Below, in pieces: positions 37,682 to 47,266 of a DNA stretch of 64,000 nucleotides. Origin of the DNA: Zygosaccharomyces rouxii (lineage: Eukaryota > Ascomycota > Saccharomycetes > Saccharomycetales > Saccharomycetaceae); the NCBI RefSeq assembly GCF_000026365.1, contig NC_012992.1, forward strand, positions 248,001 through 312,000. The letters run 5' to 3'. The stretch's first letter is position 1; every line of letters starts with the position of its first letter. The notes under the pieces were generated by a model. That model did no database searches, was not told the DNA's origin, and saw only the letters and a program-made list of their open reading frames with translations. Made by a program: the position numbers and the translations under genes.

Positions 37682-37820
37682 TTGGCGATATAAGAACTTT
37701 GATGAGTTGAGAGTATGTGATGAGGGAGAGAGTCGCATAAGATCAAACCAGCAAACAGTAGATCATGTATATCTGTTTCAAAAGATGCATCTGAATAGTC
37801 AAGCCGCCAGGAGTGTATAT

Positions 37821-38223
37821 CACGTGATATTCACGTGATACGAGAACATATTTCATAACTCATAGCAGCAGCTGCAGAAAGGACTGAAGTGTGTAGCTTT
37901 GGGAGGAAATAAATGCCTAAGGGTTTAAGGAAAAGGATAACCGCCGATGTATCAAGGATTTTGAAGGTCGTATAATATGACTTATTAAGTCACGTGGCTA
38001 TCTGATATGTCTATATCACGTGATTTTGTTTTCTTCCTGTTCCGGATCTGTCTCCCATGGGAATACGTCTCATTTGTTATAGTAGATCATAGCCGCCGAT
38101 ATCTGCAATAACGTTCTACTCTTACTACCGATATCCTCCTCTTTCACTTACCTTTACCATTATGCTGCCTTTCCTCCGACTCGGCGATTGTCGGACCGAT
38201 CGACAAAGGTGCTTGTATATATA
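37821..38223 (+). promoter_or_regulatory. PEX11 promoter: four CACGTG boxes and TATA
   Basis: The 731-bp PSF3/PEX11 region contains CACGTG at 37821-37826, 37832-37837, 37991-37996 and 38017-38022; the first pair is 11 bp apart, one helical turn. TATATATA is at 38216-38223, about 90 bp before the PEX11 ATG. I found no clear oleate response element (CGG-N3-TNA-N9-12-CCG). Confidence 0.6.
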
Positions 38224-38312
38224 CCCAAGGCATCAACAACATCTATGACTACATCTTCAAATTAATCAAGATCCCAGCAATTTAACACGTATAGAACAGT
38301 TCTTTATTCAAT

Positions 38313-39002
38313 ATGGTCGCTGATAGTGTTGTATACCATCCCACAATTAACAAGCTAATCAATTTTTTGGACAATGGTGCCGGTAGGGAGAAGTGTCTTC
38401 GTCTATTGCAGTACCTAGCGCGTTTCCTAGCGGCACAGACTCTATCACCATTGGCAAAGGCTTTACAAGGTCAATTCACTATTGTGAGAAAGTTCCTGCG
38501 TTTCCTGAAGCCTCTGAACAGTTTACAAGCAGCTGCTAAGCTTTACGACAACAAATTGACTAGCGACGGTATTGTTCGTATCTTTAATATTATCAAACAG
38601 CTTTCGTTTGCAGGTTATTTGTCATTGGATCAAATTAATCTTTTCAGAATTTTGAGAGTGGTTCCAACCACTAGATTTACCGGTAAACTAGTCCCCAAGA
38701 TGGCTAACTTGTGCTGGCTGAGTGCTCTAGTAAGCGGAATGGTCTGCGACTTGCGTCAAGTAAGTTTATCTCAATCAAAAATCACTGCCTTAGCTGTAAA
38801 TGATGATGAGAAGAAGCTTTTGTCAAAAGCATACAAGGACAGATACTCTGCCAGCAGGAAATTTGTGTGGGACGCAACTGATCTCTTTATGGTTCTGAAC
38901 AACTTGGGTTACTTGCGCTACCAAGAAGGGTACGTTGCTCTTGCAGGTGTATTTACATCTTTGTTCGGTCTACAAGATACTTGGAGAGCTGCAAAACCTT
39001 AA
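38313..39002 (+). CDS. PEX11: Peroxisome-proliferation membrane protein Pex11
   Basis: A 229-residue peroxisomal membrane peripherin (236 in S. cerevisiae) that elongates the peroxisome membrane before fission. It has the amphipathic N-terminal helix region (REKCLRLLQYLARFL near 28-42) and a hydrophobic segment near 145-165 (MANLCWLSALVSGMV). The C-terminus (AALAGVF-like FTSLFGLQDTW) matches the family ending. The first ATG is used. Matches YOL147C, next to SPT20. Confidence 0.94.
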   Translation: MVADSVVYHPTINKLINFLDNGAGREKCLRLLQYLARFLAAQTLSPLAKALQGQFTIVRKFLRFLKPLNSLQAAAKLYDNKLTSDGIVRIFNIIKQLSFAGYLSLDQINLFRILRVVPTTRFTGKLVPKMANLCWLSALVSGMVCDLRQVSLSQSKITALAVNDDEKKLLSKAYKDRYSASRKFVWDATDLFMVLNNLGYLRYQEGYVALAGVFTSLFGLQDTWRAAKP

Positions 39003-39139
39003 TGAATTTCTATGTATCAATGTACTTTTTTCATCATTAACGTTGGTATCATATGTATATGTATTTTACGAAGCGAACTCTTTAACTCATCTTAAACCAA
39101 TACTCGAGCCATAAGAGACAATAAGAGGAGTATAGAACC

Positions 39140-40702
39140 ATGAATGGGATGGGTATCCCTGTTAATAGGGCGGCTCAAAGGCCAATGAATCCACAAGTTC
39201 TCAAGCAACAGCAACAACAGCAGCTGCAACAGCAACAACAACAGCGTCAGAGGATGCTATTGCAACAGAGGGCGATACAACAGCAGAAACATCAACAGGC
39301 ATTACAGAATTATGAATCACAATTTTATCAATTGTTGCTGACTTTAAACAAAAAACCCAAGAGGATCTACAATTTCACAGAAGATACAGATTCTACTTTA
39401 AAGAAGTACGAACAATATAGACCAAGTTTTGAGTTCCACATTTATGAAAATAACTACAAAATATGTGCACCAGCTAATACCCGTCTACAACAGCAGCAAA
39501 AGACTCCTGAACTAACCAGTGATGGCCTTATTCTCAATAAGAATAACTCAATCTTGAAGGAATTCTTAGAATACGTTGCTAGAGGTCACATACCGGCTTC
39601 CATAATGGAAGTACTTAGGGATTCTAATATCCAATTCTATGAAGGAAATCTGATCTTACAGGTTTACGATCACACCAATACTGTTGACGTAGCACCCAAG
39701 ACTAATCCTCAGCAACCAATTGATAAGAATAAAGATCCCAGAAAATTGAGACCTACTTCCTTCAAAAGGCCTAGAGTATACCGTACTCTATTGAAGCCTA
39801 ACGATTTAACTCATTACTACGATATGATGTCTTACGCAGATCACACGAGGTTCTCAGATAGCATCTATCAACAATTGGAAAGTGAGGTTTTATCACTAAC
39901 AAAGAGAAATCTAGCGCTAGATGTACCGCTAGACCCTTACGAGCATCGAGATAAGTTAGAGGATGAGTTGTTTGCAACTCCCAAATGGGATGAAAATACA
40001 AAGACTTTAAAGCATATACATCGAGAATTATCAGCTAAAGAAGGTACTAAAGGTGCTGTAGGTCACATTGAAGAACACGAGGAATTCCCGCAACACAGTT
40101 CCAATTACGAACAATTGATGTTAATAATGAGCGAAAGGACAACTACTTCTACAAACGATACATATGCAGCTTCGTTAGCCTCAGCTCAAACGAACAATAC
40201 TTCTAAGATGAGTGCACATTCAAATTCACCTTCAGTATCAGGAAACGTGGATTCTAGAGGTAGTTCCAACACAGGTAATCAAATGGCCATATCCGCAGCG
40301 GCAGCGGCAGCGGCAGCAGGGCTCACTGTAGGTAATGAGAATAATCAGTTCAGCAGACTAAAATTTATCGAACAGTGGAGAATTAATAAGGAAAAAAGAA
40401 GACAACAGGCACTTAACAACAACATGGCTCCCACCGCTTATAATACACGAATTTCCATGGCAGCTCCAATGACACCCCAGCAACAAATGTTACAGCAACA
40501 GCAGCAACATAATCCACAACAGGTACAACAGCAGATGGCCATGCAACAACAGATGCAAGCATCAATGGTCGATGCCCAGGGGAATCCCAAGAACAAACCG
40601 GGATTAGATAAAACTAAGCAGAAGAGACCTCGAAAGACTACGAAGAAGGAAGAGCCTGCAAAGAAGAAACGTCCAACGAAAAAGAGGCAGGACGAGGAGT
40701 AA
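39140..40702 (+). CDS. SPT20: SAGA complex subunit Spt20
   Basis: A 520-residue structural subunit of the SAGA co-activator (604 in S. cerevisiae). The N-terminal 60 residues are Gln-rich (runs of CAA/CAG). The Spt20 domain spans about 60-270, including RIYNFTEDTDSTLKKYEQYRP and GHIPASIMEVLRDSNIQFYEGNL. The tail has a nine-Ala run, a second Gln-rich tract and a basic Lys/Arg C-terminus. The first ATG is used; a second ATG three codons in (MNGM) is possible. Matches YOL148C. Converges on DCP1 with a 33-bp gap. Confidence 0.92.
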   Translation: MNGMGIPVNRAAQRPMNPQVLKQQQQQQLQQQQQQRQRMLLQQRAIQQQKHQQALQNYESQFYQLLLTLNKKPKRIYNFTEDTDSTLKKYEQYRPSFEFHIYENNYKICAPANTRLQQQQKTPELTSDGLILNKNNSILKEFLEYVARGHIPASIMEVLRDSNIQFYEGNLILQVYDHTNTVDVAPKTNPQQPIDKNKDPRKLRPTSFKRPRVYRTLLKPNDLTHYYDMMSYADHTRFSDSIYQQLESEVLSLTKRNLALDVPLDPYEHRDKLEDELFATPKWDENTKTLKHIHRELSAKEGTKGAVGHIEEHEEFPQHSSNYEQLMLIMSERTTTSTNDTYAASLASAQTNNTSKMSAHSNSPSVSGNVDSRGSSNTGNQMAISAAAAAAAAGLTVGNENNQFSRLKFIEQWRINKEKRRQQALNNNMAPTAYNTRISMAAPMTPQQQMLQQQQQHNPQQVQQQMAMQQQMQASMVDAQGNPKNKPGLDKTKQKRPRKTTKKEEPAKKKRPTKKRQDEE

Positions 40703-40711
40703 TTGAAATAA

Positions 40712-40734
40712 TTTTTTTTTTTTTTTTTTTTTTT
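40712..40734 (+). repeat. 23-T homopolymer between SPT20 and DCP1 stops
   Basis: An uninterrupted run of 23 T fills most of the 33 bp between the two convergent stop codons and ends one base before the DCP1 stop. Homopolymers this long are prone to slippage and to sequencing error. Confidence 0.95.
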
Positions 40735-40735
40735 A

Positions 40736-41425
40736 TTAGGCAAACGAATCCTTTGGATCGTTTTCCAACAAGTATTTAATCAATTCGTAAATGTTTTGCC
40801 TATCAGCCGCCGTATGGATCCAAATACCATACACTTCATGTTTTAAATTTTTAATGATAACCAATTCATCTTTAACTTCAACCCCCATACAGTCTAAAGG
40901 ATTTTGCATATTTTCAGGTGCTTCAAATACTTTCCTTTTATTAACAACGCTGTTGGGCACAATCCCCATAGAGAAATTATCAGGATTTATTCTATTAAGT
41001 ATAATCAACCCGTAGTTGTAAATATCACGTCCCGTTAACACATGTCCACTTACACCACCTTCAACGTTGGATTGAGATGCTAATGCAGTAATACTCTGGT
41101 CTTGATTCTCAGCATCTGGTAACATTTCACCAGGTTTGGAAATGTCTCGAAGGTAGATAGCTAATACACCCTGGCATTCCAATTTGGTCCATTCATCTTT
41201 ACCGAATTCCCATTTGTATAGTGAAGCATGAGGTGTATGGAATAATAGTTGTTTAATCTTTGGGTCATAGCGTCCAATAACATTGAAATTCAGAGCCTTA
41301 CGGTAAAACTCCATTGTCATTTCTGTAGCAGTAGATCCATCTGCAGTCATCTCGATAGTGTTATAGTTGCTATAAGATCCCTGGAGGTGTTTAATTGCTC
41401 TATTAAAGTTTGATATTAGTTCCAT
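40736..41425 (-). CDS. DCP1: mRNA decapping activator Dcp1
   Basis: An EVH1-fold activator of the Dcp2 decapping enzyme in the cytoplasm. LEFYRKALNFNVIGRYDP-type sequence, LLFHTPHASLYKWEF, and the C-terminal block from YNYGLIILNRINPDNFSMGIVP to the end are almost identical to S. cerevisiae. The variable middle loop is shorter than in S. cerevisiae. From ATG 41425 the protein has 229 residues with an extra 25-residue N-terminus (MELISNF). The internal ATG at 41350 (MTADGSTATEM) aligns better with the S. cerevisiae start and would give 204 residues; the true start is open. A TTG precedes ATG 41425. Matches YOL149W. Confidence 0.93.
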   Translation of the reverse strand: MELISNFNRAIKHLQGSYSNYNTIEMTADGSTATEMTMEFYRKALNFNVIGRYDPKIKQLLFHTPHASLYKWEFGKDEWTKLECQGVLAIYLRDISKPGEMLPDAENQDQSITALASQSNVEGGVSGHVLTGRDIYNYGLIILNRINPDNFSMGIVPNSVVNKRKVFEAPENMQNPLDCMGVEVKDELVIIKNLKHEVYGIWIHTAADRQNIYELIKYLLENDPKDSFA

Positions 41426-42292
41426 CAATAGTTTTTAGCTTCGGATTGTAAAGCGAATTGATAGCTGATGTTATAGAAAGGGAGGGCATTGAGTCAGAAT
41501 ATGAGAAAAGATTGTCAATTGAGCCTGTAGTGGTTAACCTGGCTATGGCTCTTGAATTTTACGTATCTAGCTTTATCATGTTAGTAAAGATTCTGATGGG
41601 GGTCTTTTCAACATGCCAAGAGATTTAATTGTTCAAGTGCCAGGTAAGTGACAGTAAATAACTTTAACGACGACGGAAAATCATAAAAAGCCAGAACTAC
41701 TGGAAAAGGGCTCAATTCCATATAACTGGACTTTCGAACATTCTAAATTTTTTGATGGTACTATTTCAACAAAATACTGAATTGCTACGCCTTAAAGAAG
41801 CCAATTATTCATAAGAATTTAAGTATTTGGCGTATTAATTTCAGTCCTGCGACAAACAGAGTTGAGCAAGTCAATTGTAGTCGGTTACCTCATTGCAAAA
41901 AACTAGTAGTTTGTGCACTAGTACACTTCAATTGTGCAATTCCTTCCAAAATACTGATTTTTCTTCCAATTTTTTTTTTTTTTTTTTTTTAACACATGTA
42001 CATTGTGGATTGTATAGTCAATCTTGAACTATAATTAATGGACACGTACGCCTCAATTAATTGTTAAGTAACGAGTCCAGTATATTGGCTTTAACGCCCG
42101 TTTCTTAAATCCTGTTTCCGAAGTGTTTTAGATCCGAATCGTCAGCTGAATCGTGGTTTGGATTATGTCAAGGAAAAGTATATAAAAGGTGCGATTAGTT
42201 TAACAAGATGTCTCCTTAATTCAAGTCACAGTGTGAACTTTAAACTGCCAAAAACTCTCAATTGAATCAATTGCCTCAAAATAACACTTAAC
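41426..42292. promoter_or_regulatory. DCP1 / YMR315W-type intergenic region
   Basis: 867 bp with no supported gene. It holds a 21-T run (41970-41990) and a TATA box (TATAAAA, 42181-42187, within TATATAAAAGG) about 106 bp before the oxidoreductase ATG. A 12-codon frame at ~41613 (MPRDLIVQVPGK) contains a GTAAGT donor word, but no branch point follows. It marks the start of the segment that breaks synteny. Confidence 0.5.
41970..41990 (+). repeat. 21-T homopolymer upstream of the oxidoreductase gene
   Basis: An uninterrupted run of 21 T, about 300 bp before the ATG at 42293. It probably acts as a nucleosome-disfavouring tract and is hard to sequence exactly. Confidence 0.85.
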
Positions 42293-43342
42293 ATGTCTCC
42301 TCTAAACGTTGGTATTGTCGGTACGGGTATCTTTGCCAAGGATATGCATTTGCCATGCTACCAATCCTACCCAGATAAATTCAGAATTGCAGCTGCTAAC
42401 AACAGAACCAAGAGTAAGGCTGAGGATTTTGCTAAATTAGCTGGTATTCCGGAAAATAAGGTGTATGATACTCTAGACGAGGTTCTTCAAGACAAGGACA
42501 TCGATTTCATTGATGCTATGTTACCTGTCCAAAACAATTTAGATACAGCCAAAAAGGCCATTGCAGCTAAGAAACCAATCCTTTTGGAGAAGCCAATTGC
42601 TGCCAATTTGACTCAAGCTAGGGAACTGGTCAAAATTGCAGAAGCCAGTGACGTCCCAGTGGGTATTGCAGAGAATTGGCTTTATTTAGAAGTCTTAGAA
42701 GAGGCCAAGAAGCACATTGGTAAGATTGGTCCTATTGTTGCCTTTACTCATAACTCTACCGGTCCATTTGTTACTTCTAACAAATACTTGGCAACCACCT
42801 GGAGACAAAATCCTGAACACATTGGTGGATTCTTATCAGATGGTGGTGTTCACCAAATGGGTCTTGCCGCTTCATTAGTTGGTGAGTTCGACACCGTGTC
42901 AGCTTTGACTAGACAGGTCCGTAAGGAATCTGGTACTGATGATATTGTGTTCTCTACAGTTAGCATCAGAAACAGCGATGTTATCGGTACTTTCACTTAT
43001 GGTTCCGCCTTCGGTGCTACTGACAAGTCTGTTTACCTCAAAATCTACGGTAAGAACGGTTCTCTGTTGGTAGACCTTTCCGACAAGGCTCAACCTGTGG
43101 TTAAGGTTAGAGTTGGTGGAACCCTAGAGACTGCAGGTCAGGAAGAAGTTTACCCAGTGAAGACTGATGGTACTAGTGGTGTCAAAGCTGAATTCTTAAA
43201 CTTTTACGAGACTGTTTCTCAAAAAGATAAGAGTTTGTTCAGGGGCTCTCCAAGGGTTACCTTCCACCACTTGGCAGTTATTGGCGCCTTCCTGGATTCT
43301 TCTGCTAAGAACGGTAGTCCCGTTAAGGTTGAACAACCATGA
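42293..43342 (+). CDS. YMR315W: NADP(H)-dependent oxidoreductase, Gfo/Idh/MocA family (YMR315W homolog)
   Basis: A 349-residue dehydrogenase of the same length as S. cerevisiae YMR315W. The N-terminal Rossmann fold has the dinucleotide motif VGIVGTGIFAKDMH (6-19), and the family signature EKPIAANL contains the conserved Lys of EKP at 99-101. The C-terminal half holds the substrate domain (GGFLSDGGVHQM near 170-181). The S. cerevisiae enzyme has NADPH-linked activity with an unclear substrate. Start and end (KVEQP) both match the family. It is not in the ancestral synteny of either flanking block. Confidence 0.93.
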   Translation: MSPLNVGIVGTGIFAKDMHLPCYQSYPDKFRIAAANNRTKSKAEDFAKLAGIPENKVYDTLDEVLQDKDIDFIDAMLPVQNNLDTAKKAIAAKKPILLEKPIAANLTQARELVKIAEASDVPVGIAENWLYLEVLEEAKKHIGKIGPIVAFTHNSTGPFVTSNKYLATTWRQNPEHIGGFLSDGGVHQMGLAASLVGEFDTVSALTRQVRKESGTDDIVFSTVSIRNSDVIGTFTYGSAFGATDKSVYLKIYGKNGSLLVDLSDKAQPVVKVRVGGTLETAGQEEVYPVKTDGTSGVKAEFLNFYETVSQKDKSLFRGSPRVTFHHLAVIGAFLDSSAKNGSPVKVEQP

Positions 43343-43417
43343 TTGACGATTTTTATGCATATAATATGTATTTGGAATGAGAGATATTAAATAAATAGCT
43401 AAATGTTTCGATTATTT

Positions 43418-46400
43418 TTATGCGATATAAGCACCACATCCGCCACCACCCGGTGTCATTATTATAATGCGGTCTCCAGGTTTCACTTTGACGGAATTCT
43501 TACTGCCAATGTTAATTAGATTTTTGCCATCGTCCCTGATCCAAAGATTTAGACCTCTTTCACCATCAGCACCACCATTGATCCCGCGTGGGGCAATAAC
43601 TCTCCTCTCTGATAGAATGGAGGCCTCTACAGGTTGACGGAATTCAATATCCCTGAGGGCACCATTACCGCCAAAGTATTTCCCTTGGCCGCCAGATCCA
43701 TTCCTGACGGAAAATTCTCTGAGGATAACAGGATATCTTCTTTCAAAAATCTCACTATCAGTTATTCTTGTATTGGTCATATTTGTATGTACGGCACTCG
43801 TACCATTCCAACCAGGACCTCTCCAAGAGTCTTCACCGGCACCATGGCCACCACATATAGTTTCGTAATAACCAAATCCTTTGGACACAATTCCTGTATT
43901 TGGATCTCTACCACCTGTACCAAATGTGAAATTGTTACAATCACCTTGGGAATCGGCCATAACGTGGAAGGTTTTCAGTACTACATCAGTTACTCTTTGA
44001 GATGTAAGAACATTACCACCTACCACGGCAATACCATTGATAGGACTTAGAATTGAACCTTTGGGGATCTTTATTGTTAGCGGTTTTAAACATCCTTGGT
44101 TTAATGGGATGTCTTCACCTACTAAACATCTCAAACAATATAAAATTGCTGAATTAGTGATTGCCTCAGGGGCATTCAAGTTACCATAAACCTGTGGTGA
44201 AGTACCTTCAAAATCAAAGACATACTCTTCCTTTTCAATATCTAGCGAAATCTTCAATTTGATCAAAGTCCCATCATCCATAAGATCATCGCCGATAAAA
44301 TGCGTCTTTCCAAAATGTTGCGTGAGTTGTTTTAGCATTTTTTTGATCGTTTGTGAAGCATTTTCCTGAATGGCTTTCATATATTTTACAATGACATTCA
44401 ACCCACTTTCATCAATCATTTTCGAAATTAATTGAATACCTTTGTTGTTGGCGGCAATCTGTGCCTTCAAATCACTGATATTATCACTGATTCTTCTGGC
44501 ACCTGAACATCCCGGGTACTTGGCAGGTTCCTCTAAAAGAAGCTTAGTGATTAATTCTTCTTGAAAGACACCCTCTCTGACAATTAGCTCTGAATAAATA
44601 GAAGCACCCTCTTCATAAAGTTCCTTAGAATTGGGGGGAACAGAACCAGGGAGAATACCACCAATATCGGCATGATGAGCACGAGATGCCACATAGAAGA
44701 TCAATTCACCCGTTTCTGAAAAAGCTGGTGAAATTACTGTAATATCAGGAAGATGTGTACCACCAATCTCTGGATGATTACTAACTATAACATCACCGTC
44801 CTTCAATTTGCCTCTCCATAGCTTTGCCTGAGCCGATATGCAGGTAGACATAGAACCCAAATGAACAGGCAAGTGAGGTGCATTTGCAACTAGATTACCT
44901 TCAGGATCAAATAGTGCACACGAAAAATCTAGTCTTTCTTTTACATTCGTCGATGTTGAAGTCTTCTGCAGCTGCATTCCCATCTGTTCAGCAATATCCA
45001 TGAATCTGTGACTGAAAATGGACAACATTACTGGGTCTAAACGGAACTCAGATTCATTTAATGATCCACTACCAGATTTTCCCAAGACTTTAATGAAAAT
45101 ATGAGATTTCAAAATGTGTGCTATGGAATTACCAGGTATAATGTTAGTTTGGGTACCATCTGCTAAAATAGCAGGACCCTTTACGACGGTACCATAAGCC
45201 ATTTCATCAATTCTAAAAACTGGAGTCTTTACCCAGCTGTTCTCAAAATAAACGTCTTTGAAAAGGGAAGCCTCTTTAGATGCAACAACTTCTCTAGGAG
45301 CATATTTTTGAAGCTGATCATCCACTGATTCCTCCTTCCTAACATGAGATTTACCCACAGCTCTCACACGGACATCGTCGACAATAATATTCTTATCACT
45401 AAATGCAAAGCCGAACTCTCTTTTATGAGAATCTGCAAACCATTGCTCAAAATTCCAATTTTCATTTTCCTCCAAGATCATTAAGCTGGTTTCTGTACCT
45501 TCATACCTCAAATTTAGATATTTTTCGTAAACAATATGGCTCCCATCGAATCCCTGAGCAATCAATGCTTCTTTAGATTTCACTTCAAGCTGTGCCAATT
45601 TCGACTTTACGCTTCTTATATTTTCATCGTTATTAAGTGACATGAAGCATGCTTCTTGGTTCTCTTCAACCACATCAGCAAGGAAAATACCATAAGCAGA
45701 AAGAATAGAAGAGTACCTATGAGCCAAAACTTCCTTAATACCTAGGGATTCCGCAACTGCTACAGCATGTTGACCACCAGCACCACCAAAGGTCACCAAA
45801 CGATGCTTTGATACTAGATGTCCCTTATTTTCAGTAATTGCTCTAATGGGCCTTGCCATTGATTCATTCGCTACTTTTAAGAATCCGAATGCCACTTCAT
45901 CGCGACTCATCTGTGTACTCATATCTTTATTGATGATTTCCGTCAATTCATCAAATTTCTTAGCAGTAGCTTCTAAGTCCAAAGATTCGTCCTCGTTGGG
46001 TCCAAAGATTTTGGGGAAGAATTCAGGTACCAAACGACCCAACAATAAATTTGCATCAGTAATTGTTAGCGGTCCTCCCTTACGATAGGCGGCAGGACCA
46101 GGATCGGCGGTTGCAGAATCTGGACCAACTCTGAATAGGCCATTTTCCCAAAATAATCTTGAACTACCACCCGCTGCGACGGTACTTATATTAAGTTGTG
46201 GAGATTGAATTACAATGCCTGCAGTTGTTGTTTCGAAGACATGTTCCAATTTAGCATCACCAAATCTACTTACATCTGTCGAAGTACCCCCCATATCAAA
46301 TCCAATTAATGGGATATCATTTTTATGGTTATAGCAAGTATTTGAATAGCCAACGACACCACCAGCAGGTCCTGATAAAATAGATTTTAAACCTGAAAAT

Positions 46401-47266
46401 CTGTGACCTTCTACGAGACCACCATCTGATTGCATGAACTGAATGGTTGTATTTTCGTCATTAATCAATCCAGATTGTATACTCTCCAAGTATTTCTTGA
46501 TGACTGGCGTTAGATATGCATCAGCTACAGCGCTATGGGATCTAGGTAGGTGCTTAATCATGGGAGAAACCTGGGACGATAGAGAGACATGTTTAAACCC
46601 AATATCTTGGGCAATACGTCCTATCAATTTTTCATGTTCTGGAAAAGTATAGGAATGTAAGAAAGCCACCGCAATGGATCTAATGCCCTTATCGTAGATA
46701 TTCTTCAGAGTGGTCGTAACCTCAGTAACATCAGGAACTTTTAAAATTCGAACCACTTCACCGCTAGTTCCCAAAACCGTATTTTTTGTTGCGCTAGCGA
46801 CAGATTTATGATTTATAGGATCTTCAGAGAAATCTTCCAGAGTAACCCGTTCATCAATTTCAGCAACCATATCGTAAAGCGGTTTAGGTCTTCTAATATT
46901 AAGGTCAAAAATATCAGGTCTTGATTGGTTACCAATAATCATAACATCTTTGAATCCCTTCGTAGTGATAAATGCACATGGCTCACCATTTCTTTCCAAT
47001 GCACAATTAGTTGCCAATGTAGTTCCCATTCTAATGCTACTAACCCCAGAGATATCCAATGGTTTACCACGAGGAATTTCTTGACCTGTAAAAATTTCTA
47101 ACAGTCTCCTAATGCCTTCTAATGGTGCATCTGGATAGTTTTTAGGATCAGTAGATAAAAGTTTAATTATAACATCATCTTCTTGTTTCCCAGTACCAGG
47201 ATTACCGATACAATCTGTAAAAGTACCACCCCTATCAATGGCAATACGAATTTTGTCAGTGGCCAT
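43418..47266 (-). CDS. OXP1: ATP-dependent 5-oxoprolinase
   Basis: A 1282-residue cytosolic enzyme (1286 in S. cerevisiae YKL215C) that opens 5-oxoproline to glutamate in glutathione turnover. The first ~700 residues form the hydantoinase-A half, starting RIAIDRGGTFTDCIG (6-20) with a second actin-like phosphate motif GFDMGGTSTDVSRF near 319-332. The rest is the hydantoinase-B half, including PVHLGSMSTCI and SNHPEIGGTHLPDITV, and ends with the Gly-rich MTPGGGGCGAY. The first ATG is used. Convergent with the oxidoreductase gene (75 bp gap). Confidence 0.96.
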   Translation of the reverse strand: MATDKIRIAIDRGGTFTDCIGNPGTGKQEDDVIIKLLSTDPKNYPDAPLEGIRRLLEIFTGQEIPRGKPLDISGVSSIRMGTTLATNCALERNGEPCAFITTKGFKDVMIIGNQSRPDIFDLNIRRPKPLYDMVAEIDERVTLEDFSEDPINHKSVASATKNTVLGTSGEVVRILKVPDVTEVTTTLKNIYDKGIRSIAVAFLHSYTFPEHEKLIGRIAQDIGFKHVSLSSQVSPMIKHLPRSHSAVADAYLTPVIKKYLESIQSGLINDENTTIQFMQSDGGLVEGHRFSGLKSILSGPAGGVVGYSNTCYNHKNDIPLIGFDMGGTSTDVSRFGDAKLEHVFETTTAGIVIQSPQLNISTVAAGGSSRLFWENGLFRVGPDSATADPGPAAYRKGGPLTITDANLLLGRLVPEFFPKIFGPNEDESLDLEATAKKFDELTEIINKDMSTQMSRDEVAFGFLKVANESMARPIRAITENKGHLVSKHRLVTFGGAGGQHAVAVAESLGIKEVLAHRYSSILSAYGIFLADVVEENQEACFMSLNNDENIRSVKSKLAQLEVKSKEALIAQGFDGSHIVYEKYLNLRYEGTETSLMILEENENWNFEQWFADSHKREFGFAFSDKNIIVDDVRVRAVGKSHVRKEESVDDQLQKYAPREVVASKEASLFKDVYFENSWVKTPVFRIDEMAYGTVVKGPAILADGTQTNIIPGNSIAHILKSHIFIKVLGKSGSGSLNESEFRLDPVMLSIFSHRFMDIAEQMGMQLQKTSTSTNVKERLDFSCALFDPEGNLVANAPHLPVHLGSMSTCISAQAKLWRGKLKDGDVIVSNHPEIGGTHLPDITVISPAFSETGELIFYVASRAHHADIGGILPGSVPPNSKELYEEGASIYSELIVREGVFQEELITKLLLEEPAKYPGCSGARRISDNISDLKAQIAANNKGIQLISKMIDESGLNVIVKYMKAIQENASQTIKKMLKQLTQHFGKTHFIGDDLMDDGTLIKLKISLDIEKEEYVFDFEGTSPQVYGNLNAPEAITNSAILYCLRCLVGEDIPLNQGCLKPLTIKIPKGSILSPINGIAVVGGNVLTSQRVTDVVLKTFHVMADSQGDCNNFTFGTGGRDPNTGIVSKGFGYYETICGGHGAGEDSWRGPGWNGTSAVHTNMTNTRITDSEIFERRYPVILREFSVRNGSGGQGKYFGGNGALRDIEFRQPVEASILSERRVIAPRGINGGADGERGLNLWIRDDGKNLINIGSKNSVKVKPGDRIIIMTPGGGGCGAYIA

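Noticed and set aside
37991..38050. CDEI-like TCACGTG followed by T-rich DNA near PEX11
   Set aside because: No AT-rich spacer and no CDEIII; it is better explained as one of four promoter CACGTG boxes.
41612..41660. Possible first exon MPRDLIVQVPG with a GTAAGT donor
   Set aside because: No TACTAAC branch box or second coding exon follows, and no known protein starts this way.
42108..42128. TGTTTCCGAAG resembling part of the centromere element CDEIII
   Set aside because: The upstream half of CDEIII does not match, no 80-bp AT-rich CDEII precedes it and no CDEI is at the right distance.
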